A stretch of 64,000 nucleotides of DNA from Nocardia stercoris (lineage in GTDB: Bacteria; Actinomycetota; Actinomycetes; Mycobacteriales; Mycobacteriaceae): NCBI RefSeq assembly GCF_003696265.1, contig NZ_RFFH01000001.1:620001-684000 (forward strand), written 5' to 3'. This document shows, one piece after another, positions 7,206 to 15,624 of this stretch. The number at the start of each line of letters is the position of its first letter. Within the stretch, counting starts at the first letter, position 1. The notes below the pieces were generated by a model. The model was not told the origin of the DNA. It was given only the letters and a program-made list of their open reading frames with translations, and made no database searches. The translations under genes were made by a program, and so were the position numbers.

Positions 7206-9647
7206 ATGAAACTGCCCGAACTTCCCGACCTTCCGGTGCGCGCGGACCTGCCCCGGATCACCGAGACGCTGACCACCGCCGGTGCCGCGGTGCTGGTGGC
7301 GCCCCCGGGCACCGGCAAGACCACCCTGGTGCCGTTGGCGCTGGCCGCGGCCCTGCCCGGCCGGGTCGTGGTCGCCGAACCGCGCCGGATCGCCGCCCGC
7401 GCCGCCGCCGCGCGCATGGCCGCGCTGCTCGGCGAAAAGGCGGGTGCCACAGTCGGTTACGCGGTTCGTGGCGAGCGCAGAGTAGGCCCGGACACCCGGA
7501 TCGAGGTGGTCACGTCCGGCTTGCTGGTCCGCCGGCTGCAGCACGACCCCGAGCTCACCGGCACCACCCTCGTCATGCTCGACGAATGTCACGAACGCCA
7601 GCTCGACGCGGACCTGTTGCTGGCGCTGTTGCTCGACGCGCGCGACGGCCTGCGCCCCGACCTGCGGCTGCTGGCCACCTCGGCGACCGTCGCCGCCACC
7701 CGCCCCGCGGAACTGCTGGGCAGCGGTACCCCGGCGCCGATCCTCGAGGTGCGTGGCCGGGCCCATCCGGTAGAGCTGAGCTACCTGCCGTCCCTGCCGC
7801 GGGAGCGGGTCGAGGCGCACGTCGCGCGCGCCACCCGCGCCGCCCTCGCCGCGACTACCGGCGACGTCCTGGTGTTCCTGCCGGGAGTTCCCGAAATAAC
7901 CAGGGTCGCAGGTCTTTTGAGCGATCTCGCCGCGGTGGACGTGCTGCCGCTGCACGGCCGGCTCAGCGCGGCCGCGCAGGACCGCGCGCTGCGGCCCGGC
8001 GCCCGGCGGCGCGTCGTGCTGGCCACCGCGGTCGCCGAGACCAGCCTCACCGTGCCCGGGGTGCGCGCGGTGGTGGACAGCGGGCTGGCCCGGGTGCCGC
8101 GGGTCGACCACCGGCGCGGCCTGGCCGGGCTGGCCACGGTCCGGGTCTCGGCGGCAGTGGCCGAACAGCGGGCCGGCCGCGCCGGCCGCGAGGCACCCGG
8201 CCACGCGTGGCGGTGCTGGCCCGAGTACGAACACACCACCCTGCCCGCCTATCCCGACCCGGAACTGCGCACGGCCGAATTGACCACGCTGGCACTGGAA
8301 CTGGCGTGCTGGGGGACCCCCGACGGTAGCGGCCTGGCCTGGTGGGACCCGCCACCGGCCGGCGCGCTGGCCGCCGGCCGGGAAGTGCTGGCCACCCTCG
8401 GCGCGCTCGACGACACCGGCGCGGTCACCACCCGCGGGCGCCGGATGGCGGAGGTCGGCCTGCATCCGCGGCTGGCGCGGGCCCTGCTCGACGGTGCCGC
8501 CGAACTCGGGGCCCGGCCGGCAGCGGAGGTGGTGGCCGTCCTCGACGACGACGGCCTGATCTCCGGCACCGATCTGGTGACCGGATTGCGCGCGCTGCGC
8601 CGGGACCGCCCCGCGCGCTGGGTGCGCGAGGTCGATCGCCTGGTCCGCAGGGTCGAGCGGGAGGGCACGGAACCTGTTGCGGTGAAAGATGATCCAGCGT
8701 TCGTGGTGGCGCTGGCCCACCCCGAACGGCTGGCCCGCCGCCGGGCGCCCGGCTCCGCGAGCTATCTGCTGGCCGGCGGAACCGCCGTGACCCTGCCCGG
8801 CGGGGACGGGCCGGAATGGCTGGCCGTCGCGATCGCCGACCGCGACCCGGGACGGGCCGAGGGCCGGATCCGGCTGGCCGCACCCGCCGACGAACAGCTC
8901 GCCCGGGTCGCGGCACCCCACCTGCGCACCACGACCGACGAAGTCGACTGGGTCGACGGCGATGTCGTCACCCGCCGGGTCACCAGATTCGGCGCGATCA
9001 CGCTGGCGGAGAACCCGATTCGCGATCCCGACCCCGCCCTGGTGGCAGCCGCGCTGCGCCGCGGCCTGCAAGCGGAAGGGATCGGGCTGCTGCGCTGGGA
9101 CGCCGCTGCCGCCACACTGCGGCAGCGGCTCGACCTGCTCCGGCGCACGCACGGCGACCCCTGGCCCGACGTGAGCGACGAAGCGCTGCTGGCCGACCCG
9201 CAATCCTGGCTCGGCCCCGACCTGGACTCGGCGCGGCGGCGCGCCGACCTGGCCCGCATCGACGCCGGGCAGGCCCTGCGCCGGCTGCTACCGTGGCCGG
9301 ACGCGGCCCGCCTCGACGAACTGGTCCCCGAGCGGATCACGGTGCCTTCCGGTAGCCGCGTGTGCATCGACTATTCCTGTGACCCACCGGTTCTCGCGGT
9401 GCAGGTGCAGGAGATCTTCGGCTGGGCCGAACTGCCCCGGCTGGCCGGCGGCCGAATCTCGTTGCTGCTGCACCTGTTGTCGCCGGCCCGGCGACCGGTG
9501 GCGGTCACGGCCGATCTGGCCTCGTTCTGGCGGACGGGCTGGCCGCAGGTTCGATCGGATCTGCGTGGCCGCTACCCGAAACACGCCTGGCCGGAGGATC
9601 CGGCGACGGTGGCCCCCCATCGCGGTACCGCGCGCAACGCTCGCTGA
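7206..9647 (+). CDS. hrpB: ATP-dependent RNA helicase HrpB
   Basis: An 813-residue DEAH/RHA-family helicase. Walker A is GTGKTT at residues 35-40, Walker B is DECH at 126-129, the SAT motif is TSATVA, and the last helicase motif is QRAGRAGR. After the two RecA-like domains come the winged-helix and HA2-type region and the C-terminal HrpB domain, ending in SLLLHLLSPARRPVAVTADLASFW-type sequence. Length fits the family (about 800-850). ATG at 7206 follows GGGGG directly; longer frames upstream are not conserved in character. HrpB is a conserved bacterial protein whose exact RNA substrate is poorly known. It is divergent from the phosphoesterase gene and convergent with the roadblock operon. Confidence 0.93.
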   Translation: MKLPELPDLPVRADLPRITETLTTAGAAVLVAPPGTGKTTLVPLALAAALPGRVVVAEPRRIAARAAAARMAALLGEKAGATVGYAVRGERRVGPDTRIEVVTSGLLVRRLQHDPELTGTTLVMLDECHERQLDADLLLALLLDARDGLRPDLRLLATSATVAATRPAELLGSGTPAPILEVRGRAHPVELSYLPSLPRERVEAHVARATRAALAATTGDVLVFLPGVPEITRVAGLLSDLAAVDVLPLHGRLSAAAQDRALRPGARRRVVLATAVAETSLTVPGVRAVVDSGLARVPRVDHRRGLAGLATVRVSAAVAEQRAGRAGREAPGHAWRCWPEYEHTTLPAYPDPELRTAELTTLALELACWGTPDGSGLAWWDPPPAGALAAGREVLATLGALDDTGAVTTRGRRMAEVGLHPRLARALLDGAAELGARPAAEVVAVLDDDGLISGTDLVTGLRALRRDRPARWVREVDRLVRRVEREGTEPVAVKDDPAFVVALAHPERLARRRAPGSASYLLAGGTAVTLPGGDGPEWLAVAIADRDPGRAEGRIRLAAPADEQLARVAAPHLRTTTDEVDWVDGDVVTRRVTRFGAITLAENPIRDPDPALVAAALRRGLQAEGIGLLRWDAAAATLRQRLDLLRRTHGDPWPDVSDEALLADPQSWLGPDLDSARRRADLARIDAGQALRRLLPWPDAARLDELVPERITVPSGSRVCIDYSCDPPVLAVQVQEIFGWAELPRLAGGRISLLLHLLSPARRPVAVTADLASFWRTGWPQVRSDLRGRYPKHAWPEDPATVAPHRGTARNAR

Positions 9648-9698
9648 ATCGCCGTGGCGATGTAGGGGATTCGCGCGTCCGCCGCGCGGCCGCGGTGC

Positions 9699-10070
9699 TC
9701 AGACCTCCAGGTCCTCTTCGATGCTCTTGAGCCGGTGGCGGGCCAGCGCCAGGTTGGCCCGGCCGCGGTCCAGCGCCAGATACAGGAACAGCCCCTTGGA
9801 CTTGCGGCCGGTCAGCGGCCGAATGAGGTGGTACTGGTTGGTCAGGGTGATGAGGATGTCCTCGATGCCCTCGTTGAGACCCAACTGCTCGATGGTGCGC
9901 ATCTTGGCCCGCACCACCTCGGTGTTGCCCGCCGCGGCGATCTGCAGATCGAGGGCCTTGGAGCTGCCGAGCGCGCCCAGCGCCATGCCGCTGTTGTAGT
10001 CGACGACCGCGGCACCGAGGGCACCGTCGATCGTCATCATGTCTTTCAGGGCCAGATCAATATTCGACAT
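9699..10070 (-). CDS. Roadblock/LC7-type protein 3
   Basis: A 123-residue soluble protein with an alternating beta-alpha pattern of the roadblock/LC7 (MglB-like) fold. Blocks include AAVVDYNSGMALGALG, then NTEVVRAKMRTIEQLGL and EDILITLTNQYHLIRPL. In bacteria such proteins dimerise and act as scaffolds or GTPase-activating partners for Ras-like GTPases. It is the last gene of a four-gene operon, 13 nt after the previous stop. It resembles the first gene of the operon (shared SG.A..A.G, VVRA, YH positions) more than the adjacent one. No GTPase gene is present in the operon. Confidence 0.8.
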   Translation of the reverse strand: MSNIDLALKDMMTIDGALGAAVVDYNSGMALGALGSSKALDLQIAAAGNTEVVRAKMRTIEQLGLNEGIEDILITLTNQYHLIRPLTGRKSKGLFLYLALDRGRANLALARHRLKSIEEDLEV

Positions 10071-10083
10071 TCGTCGATTCCTT

Positions 10084-10530
10084 TCATTCGGTTTCCAGCG
10101 GTTGCCCGTTGCGGGCGTCGGTGGTCGTCAGGGCGCTCAGCCGGGCGGCGATGGCGCGGGCCGCGGGCCGCGATTCCAGGTGCAGGCGGCCGATGTTCAC
10201 CTCGGGCGCGGCCAGGACGGTCAGGGCTGTCCAGCCGGCCGCGTAGATGACCACGTGCCCGCCGCTGCCGTTGACCACGACCTCCTGGAAGGAGCCACCG
10301 TGCGCGGTGGTCACCAGGCGATAGGACAGCGCCAGCTGGGTGGCGGTCATGGCGGCCATCCCGGTGGGTTCCAGGTGGTCGGGGAGGTCGTGGGCAATGA
10401 GCAGGCCGTCGTTGGAGGCCACCAGGGTTCCGGTCAGCCGTGGGATGCGGTCGCGCAGGGCCTTCAGCTCCGCCAGTACGGCGCCGTCAGGCTCGGGTCC
10501 GGTCATCGCCACTTTGGTTCGCCTTCCCAT
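10084..10530 (-). CDS. Roadblock/LC7-type protein 2
   Basis: A 148-residue roadblock/LC7 protein. Hallmarks are VASNDGLLIAHDLPDHLEP, AAMTATQLALSYRL and the final strands VVIYAAGWTALTVLAAPEVNIG, resembling the CvnB component of Streptomyces conservons. The start is uncertain: GTG at 10557 lies 2 nt after the upstream stop and would fit translational coupling, ATG at 10530 is used here, and ATG at 10506 would give the size most typical of CvnB. All three share the conserved core. It follows the DUF4388-like gene and precedes a third roadblock gene. Confidence 0.8.
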   Translation of the reverse strand: MGRRTKVAMTGPEPDGAVLAELKALRDRIPRLTGTLVASNDGLLIAHDLPDHLEPTGMAAMTATQLALSYRLVTTAHGGSFQEVVVNGSGGHVVIYAAGWTALTVLAAPEVNIGRLHLESRPAARAIAARLSALTTTDARNGQPLETE

Positions 10531-10559
10531 CCAGTCGCCGAGCAGTTTTCTCCGCACGG

Positions 10560-11420
10560 TCAATCGAGGTCCTCCAGCGCGGCCTGCAACCGGACGAGCA
10601 GATCCCGGTCGACGGGATCCCATTGCGGCTGCGGACGTTCCCTGGGTACGGGTGCGGGAGACCGGGCGGGCAGCGGCCCGTCACCGGCCGGCCCGTAGCT
10701 CTCGTAGGGGCCGGAGATGCGGGGCCGGCGGCGCGCCAGCGGGCGCAGGCCGTCGGCGACCGGGACGGTGTCCGGGGCGGGCGCGATCGGCGCCAGGTCG
10801 GCCGGGCGCTCCACCAGTCCGCTCGCGGTCATGGTGCGGACCGCCTCGAGGCAGCCGTAGGTGGTGCGGCCCAGGTCCCGGGCGATGTCGGCGATGCTGC
10901 GGCGGCCGTCGGCGGCGGCGAGCACCTCGACTTCGCTCGCGGTCAGGGCCACCCGGTTGCGCCGGATGTGCCGCACCGGGACGACGGGCGCGCAGTCCAC
11001 CAGGTCGGCGGGCCACGGCCCGTCCTGCGGGTCGCTGCGGCGGGCGCATTCCCGGACCAGCACGTGTGGGGTCACCCGGCACACCGGTGCCAGCCAATGT
11101 GCCGGGGAGGGACGGAATTCCGGGATCACCGGCTCGGCCAGCAGGAAGTAGGCGGCGTCGAACACCGACAGCAGGGCCAGGCTCTCCAGGCGCGGTCGGC
11201 CCAGGACCCGGCTCGGGTCGCCGGCGCGGGCGCGCTGCCAGTCCTCGGCGGTGGCGACCCCGGATTCGACGACGAGCCGGTCCAGTCCGGTCGTGCGCCG
11301 GCAATCCGCGGAGACGATCGCGCCACCGGCGAGATGGAATGCGCCGTCGCCGGCGCACAGCACACCCGTACGTTCCTCGGTTTCCAGACGCCGCAATGCG
11401 GTCGCCAATGTGGCGGTCAT
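10560..11420 (-). CDS. DUF4388/PATAN-like protein with winged-helix domain
   Basis: A 286-residue soluble protein. Residues 1-60 (LRRLETEERTGVL, then FHLAGGAIVSADC) match the pattern of the PATAN/DUF4388 domain, which is associated with bacterial signalling and gliding-related GTPase systems. Residues about 155-215 (LTASEVEVLAAADGRRSIADIARDLG, then CLEAVRTMTASGLVER) look like a winged helix. The C-terminus is Pro/Arg-rich and probably disordered. ATG at 11420 overlaps the upstream stop as ATGA. It sits between roadblock genes and is probably their effector or regulator. Domain names are from pattern recognition only. Confidence 0.65.
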   Translation of the reverse strand: MTATLATALRRLETEERTGVLCAGDGAFHLAGGAIVSADCRRTTGLDRLVVESGVATAEDWQRARAGDPSRVLGRPRLESLALLSVFDAAYFLLAEPVIPEFRPSPAHWLAPVCRVTPHVLVRECARRSDPQDGPWPADLVDCAPVVPVRHIRRNRVALTASEVEVLAAADGRRSIADIARDLGRTTYGCLEAVRTMTASGLVERPADLAPIAPAPDTVPVADGLRPLARRRPRISGPYESYGPAGDGPLPARSPAPVPRERPQPQWDPVDRDLLVRLQAALEDLD

Positions 11421-11815
11421 ATCGTGGCCCGGGGACCGCTCGGCGTGAATTCGGCAAGAATGCTCCGGAGCTGGAATCGTGCCATCCCCAAATTCCCCGT
11501 GACGTCGTCGAACAGGATGTGGACGAACAGCCGGGCGCCGAAATCGCTGCCCACGAATTTCATGATGTGATATCCGCTGGTGCCGCAGATGATGACCTCG
11601 TCGATATCGTCGGCGGGGTCGGCGGAGGCCAGCCCCGTGCAGGTGAGCACTGCCCTGACCACATCGGTGGTGGTCGCCGCGACCTCGTGCTGATCGGCCG
11701 GTTCGTGCCGGCCGACCGCGGCGACGGCCAGGCCGCTGTCGGCGTCGACCAGTGTCACATTGCGTGCCCCGGGAATCTCGATGATCCGTCCGAGGCAGAC
11801 ATCGATACCGATCAC
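11417..11815 (-). CDS. Roadblock/LC7-type protein 1
   Basis: A 132-residue protein with the roadblock pattern: NVTLVDADSGLAVAAVG, TTTDVVRAVLTCTGL, DEVIICGTSGYHIMKFV, and a C-terminal helix ARFQLRSILAEF. It is the first gene of the operon. Its TGA overlaps the next ATG by 4 nt (ATGA), showing tight coupling. GTG at 11815 is the only sensible start and has a weak upstream GGCAGG. The long C-terminal helix matches that of roadblock protein 3, suggesting these two pair or arose by duplication. Function is not known beyond the fold. Confidence 0.72.
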   Translation of the reverse strand: MIGIDVCLGRIIEIPGARNVTLVDADSGLAVAAVGRHEPADQHEVAATTTDVVRAVLTCTGLASADPADDIDEVIICGTSGYHIMKFVGSDFGARLFVHILFDDVTGNLGMARFQLRSILAEFTPSGPRATI

Positions 11816-11898
11816 CCTGCCACCGTCTGTAGTGCTGTCGTCGTACGCGGAGTGACGCTACACAATTGCCCGGACGCATGAGTGCGAATTCACTGATG

Positions 11899-11959
11899 TT
11901 TACGCACGGTAGCTCCCGTGGCCATTGTCGTGCGTAAAAAGAAATACCCGTCGGTATTT
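11899..11959. promoter_or_regulatory. Two inverted repeats upstream of the roadblock operon
   Basis: TTTACGCACG at 11899-11908 is repeated inverted (CGTGCGTAAA) at 11929-11938 with a 20-bp spacer, placing the half-sites 30 bp apart, about three helical turns. Just beyond, AAATACC (11942-11948) faces GGTATTT (11953-11959). They lie 84-144 bp before the first roadblock gene and beyond the serine hydrolase terminator. They look like operator sites or a 5' leader structure for the operon. Confidence 0.55.
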
Positions 11960-12028
11960 ACTGAGGCGAGGGTACGAAACGAACCACGCAGAAATTCGGT
12001 CCGGGGGAATATCCGGAGAATGCGAAAA

Positions 12029-12065
12029 GGCCCGGTGTGACGGCGTTATGCCGTCACACCGGGCC
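12029..12065 (-). terminator. Terminator of the serine hydrolase gene
   Basis: A perfect 16-bp stem (arm GGCCCGGTGTGACGGC) with a 5-nt loop. On the minus strand it is followed by TTTTC, and it starts 12 nt after the hydrolase stop codon. Confidence 0.92.
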
Positions 12066-12077
12066 TCGAGCGGGCGA

Positions 12078-13295
12078 TCAGCGGAGCAGGCCGTGCAGTA
12101 CCGCGACACCGGCGGTCAGCGCGGCACCGCCGGTGACCCAGGAGGTTTCGGCCGGTTGCTGGGTCAGCAGCACCACCGCGTAGCGAAGCGGATACTCGGG
12201 GTCCACACCGACCAGTCCGGTGGTGTCCAGCGTCGTGGAATCGTCGAGGGTCATCCAGCCCTGCTTGATGGCCCAGCTGTGCCCGGTCAGCCCGCTCGGG
12301 ATCCCGAAGAACTGGTTGGTGCCGTCGCCGGCGATCTCGTTGGTACCGCGCAGCGAGCCCAGGATCAGGGCACGGTCCCGCGACGGGATCTTGCTCTCGA
12401 TGTACTGGTAGAGGGTGACGACGTCGGCCGGCGTGGTGCGCGTCTCGCCCCACTCGTACTGGTCGTCGGGAGCCTGGGTGCCGGTCAGCCCGACCAGCGC
12501 CACCGTGCGGTCCACGATCGCGGTGCCGCCGTTGGTATCCCACAGCTGGTTGGCGATGTCGTCGTCGCTGGCTTCCAGCATGCGGCGGATCAGGGCTTCG
12601 CGGTCCGGGTCGGGCTGCCAGTCGCGGGACTGCAGATCGTCCAGCGCGATCATCAGTTTCACCACCGACGCGGTGTAGAACTGCTTGTCGGTGTTCAGGG
12701 CGGCCAGCACGGTACCGGTCTGGGTGTCGACCACCTCGATGCCGATGTCCGAGCCGGGGGAGACGGCATTGACCGCGTCGGCCATCTGCTGGGCGATGCC
12801 GGTCGGGGCGGGCTGCGCCGACGTGGCAGGCGCCGACGTGGTGGCCGGTGCCGTGGTCTCGGCGGGGGGCGCGGCTTCGGTCGTGGTCGTGGGGAGCGCG
12901 GTGTCCGTGGTGGTCGGCGTCGCGGAGTCGGTGGGCGCCGTGGTGGACGTCGGGACGGTCACGGTGGTGGTCGGAGCCGGCAGCGCGGGATCTACCGCGA
13001 CATCGTGTGCGGCGCCGGGCAGCTGGCCCGCGGCGATCGAGTCGTCGTTCGAAAACGGCTGGGGTGCAACGGCACCCGCGACGGCGTGCTCGAGAGATTG
13101 CAGCGGTCCACCGGCGGGCGCGGGTCCGGCCGGTGCCTCGGCCGAGCCGGGGTCATGCGGGGCGTGGTTGTCCGCCAACGCTTTCGGCAGCATGATCATG
13201 CCCACCAGCACTGCTGCCGCGACTGTTCCCCCGACCCGTAGCCATAGTGACCACCCCCGGTTCCCGTCGACAACACGGGCTTTCACCGTACTCAT
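12078..13295 (-). CDS. Membrane-anchored class A beta-lactamase-like serine hydrolase
   Basis: A 405-residue protein with a single N-terminal membrane segment at about residues 20-40, then a Thr/Pro/Ala-rich extracellular linker to about residue 165, then a penicillin-binding/beta-lactamase fold. The nucleophile motif is S210-V-V-K213; the second motif is S243-D-D rather than SDN; the third is K344-Q-G rather than KTG. These changes are seen in class-A-like serine hydrolases without proven lactamase activity, so a peptidoglycan-related role is as likely as resistance. The cell-wall-spanning linker places the catalytic domain outside the membrane. It ends at a strong terminator and is transcribed alone. 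Confidence 0.8.
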   Translation of the reverse strand: MSTVKARVVDGNRGWSLWLRVGGTVAAAVLVGMIMLPKALADNHAPHDPGSAEAPAGPAPAGGPLQSLEHAVAGAVAPQPFSNDDSIAAGQLPGAAHDVAVDPALPAPTTTVTVPTSTTAPTDSATPTTTDTALPTTTTEAAPPAETTAPATTSAPATSAQPAPTGIAQQMADAVNAVSPGSDIGIEVVDTQTGTVLAALNTDKQFYTASVVKLMIALDDLQSRDWQPDPDREALIRRMLEASDDDIANQLWDTNGGTAIVDRTVALVGLTGTQAPDDQYEWGETRTTPADVVTLYQYIESKIPSRDRALILGSLRGTNEIAGDGTNQFFGIPSGLTGHSWAIKQGWMTLDDSTTLDTTGLVGVDPEYPLRYAVVLLTQQPAETSWVTGGAALTAGVAVLHGLLR

Positions 13296-13530
13296 ACGCT
13301 AATGATCGTCCTGTTGCTGTGTCCACCTCGAGATGCCGGTGACAGTTCGATGTCGGTCCGTGAACATCACATCACCCCGTCCGGAATATTTCCGAACGGC
13401 GAGAAGTGCTGTGCGGGCCGCGATCTCGATGAACCGGCTCCGGAAGAATGTACCTGGTACAGCCCTCGGATGTCGCACCAAGGGGCAGCCCGGGCGCTCA
13501 GCAGGGAGTTTGCCCGGGCCTTCGGGCAGG

Positions 13531-14166
13531 ATGGTGGAAGTGTCGAGTTACAACGAGATTTCGGGTCAGAGCCTGGAGCGGATCCGAGCGTTGAGCGACG
13601 GGGTGTTCGCCGTCGCCATGACGCTGCTGGTCCTGGATGTGAAACTGCCGGCGGGCGTGGGCGACACCGACGCGCAGCTGTGGCACGCGGTGGCCGACCT
13701 CGCCCCGAAGTTCACCGCCTACCTGCTGAGTTTCACCATGCTGGGCCTGTTCTGGCTGGCGCAGCACACCCTGCTGGCGCTGCCGATCCGCTCCGACCGG
13801 CCGTTCACCCTGACCCAGCTGGGCTTCCTGTTCGTGGTGACCCTGCTGCCGTTCAGCGCGGCGGTCCTGGCCGAACATCCGCACACCCGAGTGGCGATCG
13901 GCCTGTACTGGCTGAACCTGCTGCTGATGGGACTGATGTTGGCGGTCGGCCGCACCTACATGGTCAAGGCCGGCCACGTACCGGACGAACAGCTCGATGA
14001 CGCGACCGCCTACCTGGATCGGCTGGTCCTGGCGCAGACGCTGTACGCCCTGTCGGCGGCGCTGTGCTTCGCCGACCCGATCTACAGCATCGTCGCCCTG
14101 CTGCTGGCCCAGAGCGTCTTCCTGGTCTCGCCGCCGCGCCTGCCGCGCTTTATTACGCGCCGGTGA
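13531..14166 (+). CDS. TMEM175-like potassium channel protein
   Basis: A 211-residue membrane protein with about six hydrophobic segments. The first carries RIRALSDGVFAVAMTLLVL, the hallmark of the TMEM175 (DUF1211) family (RxxxFSDGVFAIA), with Leu in place of the motif Phe. Known family members are tetrameric potassium-selective channels in lysosomes and bacteria. The start at 13531 places the motif near the N-terminus as in the family; GTG at 13543 is possible. Its 3' end overlaps the convergent monooxygenase gene by 14 bp. No other transport or potassium gene is nearby, so its role here is only inferred from the family. Confidence 0.85.
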   Translation: MVEVSSYNEISGQSLERIRALSDGVFAVAMTLLVLDVKLPAGVGDTDAQLWHAVADLAPKFTAYLLSFTMLGLFWLAQHTLLALPIRSDRPFTLTQLGFLFVVTLLPFSAAVLAEHPHTRVAIGLYWLNLLLMGLMLAVGRTYMVKAGHVPDEQLDDATAYLDRLVLAQTLYALSAALCFADPIYSIVALLLAQSVFLVSPPRLPRFITRR

Positions 14167-15613
14167 GCACGAAGTCGCCGTCCTCCTGCCCCGAGAGCAT
14201 GGTCAGCATCGTGGCGCGGTCGAACGGCAGCAGGTCGATGAAACCCTCCTCGGTGAAGTACCAGGAGTTGCAGCCGGTGTTCCACACGGTGGGGCCGAGC
14301 GCGGAGGCGACCTCCGCGTTGAAGCGGGCGGTGGCGGCCTCGGTCACCTCGACAATGTCGAATTCCCCGGCGCGGTAGCGCTCCAGCCAGCCCACGATGT
14401 AGCGGGCGGTGACCTCGGCGGCGTCGTGCAGCGGGATCGAACCGGTCGGCGAGTTCGGGCCGAGCACGGTGAACAGGTTCGGGAAACCGGGGATCGCGGT
14501 CATCCGGTAGGCATGCGGGCCCTTCGCCCAGGCGTCGTCGATCGAAAGCCCGTCGCGGCCACGCAGATTTATCGGGCGCATGTAGTCGTGGGGGCGGAAA
14601 CCGGTGGCCAGGACGATGACGTCGACCTCGTGTTCGCGGCCGTCGGCGGTGACGACTGCGTTCGCGGTGACCCGCTCGATCGGCGCGGTCACCAGCTCCG
14701 CGTTGCGGGCCTTGACCGCGCGGTAGTAGGTGCCCGACAACACCTGCCGCTTGCACAGCGGCTGGTAGTCGGGGGTCAGTTCGGTGCGCAGCGCGGGGTC
14801 GAGGATCTGGGTGCGCAGGCTGAGGCGGGCGTAGGCTTGCACCGCCTTGCGTCGCCAGCTCGGCCGGGTCACCACGTCGGTGAACAGCCGCGACGCCTGT
14901 AGCCCGGCCTGGTACAGGGCCCGGTTGGCCCGGGGCAGCCGTTGCAGCACCGCGCCGAGCAGTTTCGGCTGTGGCAACCACATGGGCGCCCAGATCACCC
15001 ACTGCGGGGTGCGGACGAAGTGCGCCAGCCGTGCCGCCTTCGGCTGCAGCGCCGAAACCACTTGCACGCCGGTGGATCCGGTGCCGATCACGGCGATCCG
15101 ACGGCCGTCGGTGACCAGGTCGTCGTCCCAGCGCGCGGTGTGCACGACGTCGCCGGCGAAGGTGTCGAGGCCCTCGATCGGCGGGGTGAACGGGTGGTGC
15201 AGCACGCCGGTGGCCGCGATCACGAACTCGGCCTCGAACTCCGCGCCGTCGCCGGTGCGGACTTGCCATGTGCGGCCGTCGAATTCGGCGGACACCACCT
15301 CGGAGTTCAGCCGGATCCACGGCCGCAGACCGTATTCGTCGACCACGTCGGCGAGGTAGCGCTGGATCTCGGGGCCCGGCGCGAAGATTCGCGACCAGTC
15401 GGGCTTGGGAGCGAATCCGAACTGGTACAGCGTCGAGGGCACGTCGCAGGTCAGGCCGGGGTAGTGGTTCCAGTGCCAGACACCGCCGACGTCGGAGCCC
15501 TTCTCCAGGACGGTGACCTTGTGGAAACCGGCCCGCTGCAAGGTGATCGCGGTGGCGATGCCGGAGACGCCGGCCCCGATGACGATGATCCGGGTGGTAC
15601 GCGGGGAGTTCAC
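14153..15613 (-). CDS. Flavin-containing (Baeyer-Villiger-type) monooxygenase
   Basis: A 486-residue FAD/NADPH monooxygenase. The FAD site is VIGAGVSGIA near the N-terminus and the NADPH site VIGTGSTGVQ near residue 180. Between them, FAGDVVHTARW fits the Baeyer-Villiger fingerprint FxGxxxHxxxW. GTG at 15613 has GAGGAAG 5 nt upstream and lies 11 nt after the SDR stop, so the two form an operon. The SDR would produce or consume the ketone that the monooxygenase oxidises. The arrangement recalls mycobacterial MymA-type FMO/SDR loci. The substrate is unknown. Confidence 0.9.
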   Translation of the reverse strand: MNSPRTTRIIVIGAGVSGIATAITLQRAGFHKVTVLEKGSDVGGVWHWNHYPGLTCDVPSTLYQFGFAPKPDWSRIFAPGPEIQRYLADVVDEYGLRPWIRLNSEVVSAEFDGRTWQVRTGDGAEFEAEFVIAATGVLHHPFTPPIEGLDTFAGDVVHTARWDDDLVTDGRRIAVIGTGSTGVQVVSALQPKAARLAHFVRTPQWVIWAPMWLPQPKLLGAVLQRLPRANRALYQAGLQASRLFTDVVTRPSWRRKAVQAYARLSLRTQILDPALRTELTPDYQPLCKRQVLSGTYYRAVKARNAELVTAPIERVTANAVVTADGREHEVDVIVLATGFRPHDYMRPINLRGRDGLSIDDAWAKGPHAYRMTAIPGFPNLFTVLGPNSPTGSIPLHDAAEVTARYIVGWLERYRAGEFDIVEVTEAATARFNAEVASALGPTVWNTGCNSWYFTEEGFIDLLPFDRATMLTMLSGQEDGDFVLTGA

Positions 15614-15624
15614 GTGCTGCTTCC

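Noticed and set aside
7005..9203. 732-codon minus-strand frame opposite hrpB
   Set aside because: It is antisense to a clear helicase gene and has the Arg/Gly/Gln bias of a GC-rich shadow frame.
12031..12065. Regulatory palindrome between roadblock operon and serine hydrolase
   Set aside because: The hairpin is followed by a T run on the minus strand right after the hydrolase stop, so a terminator explains it.
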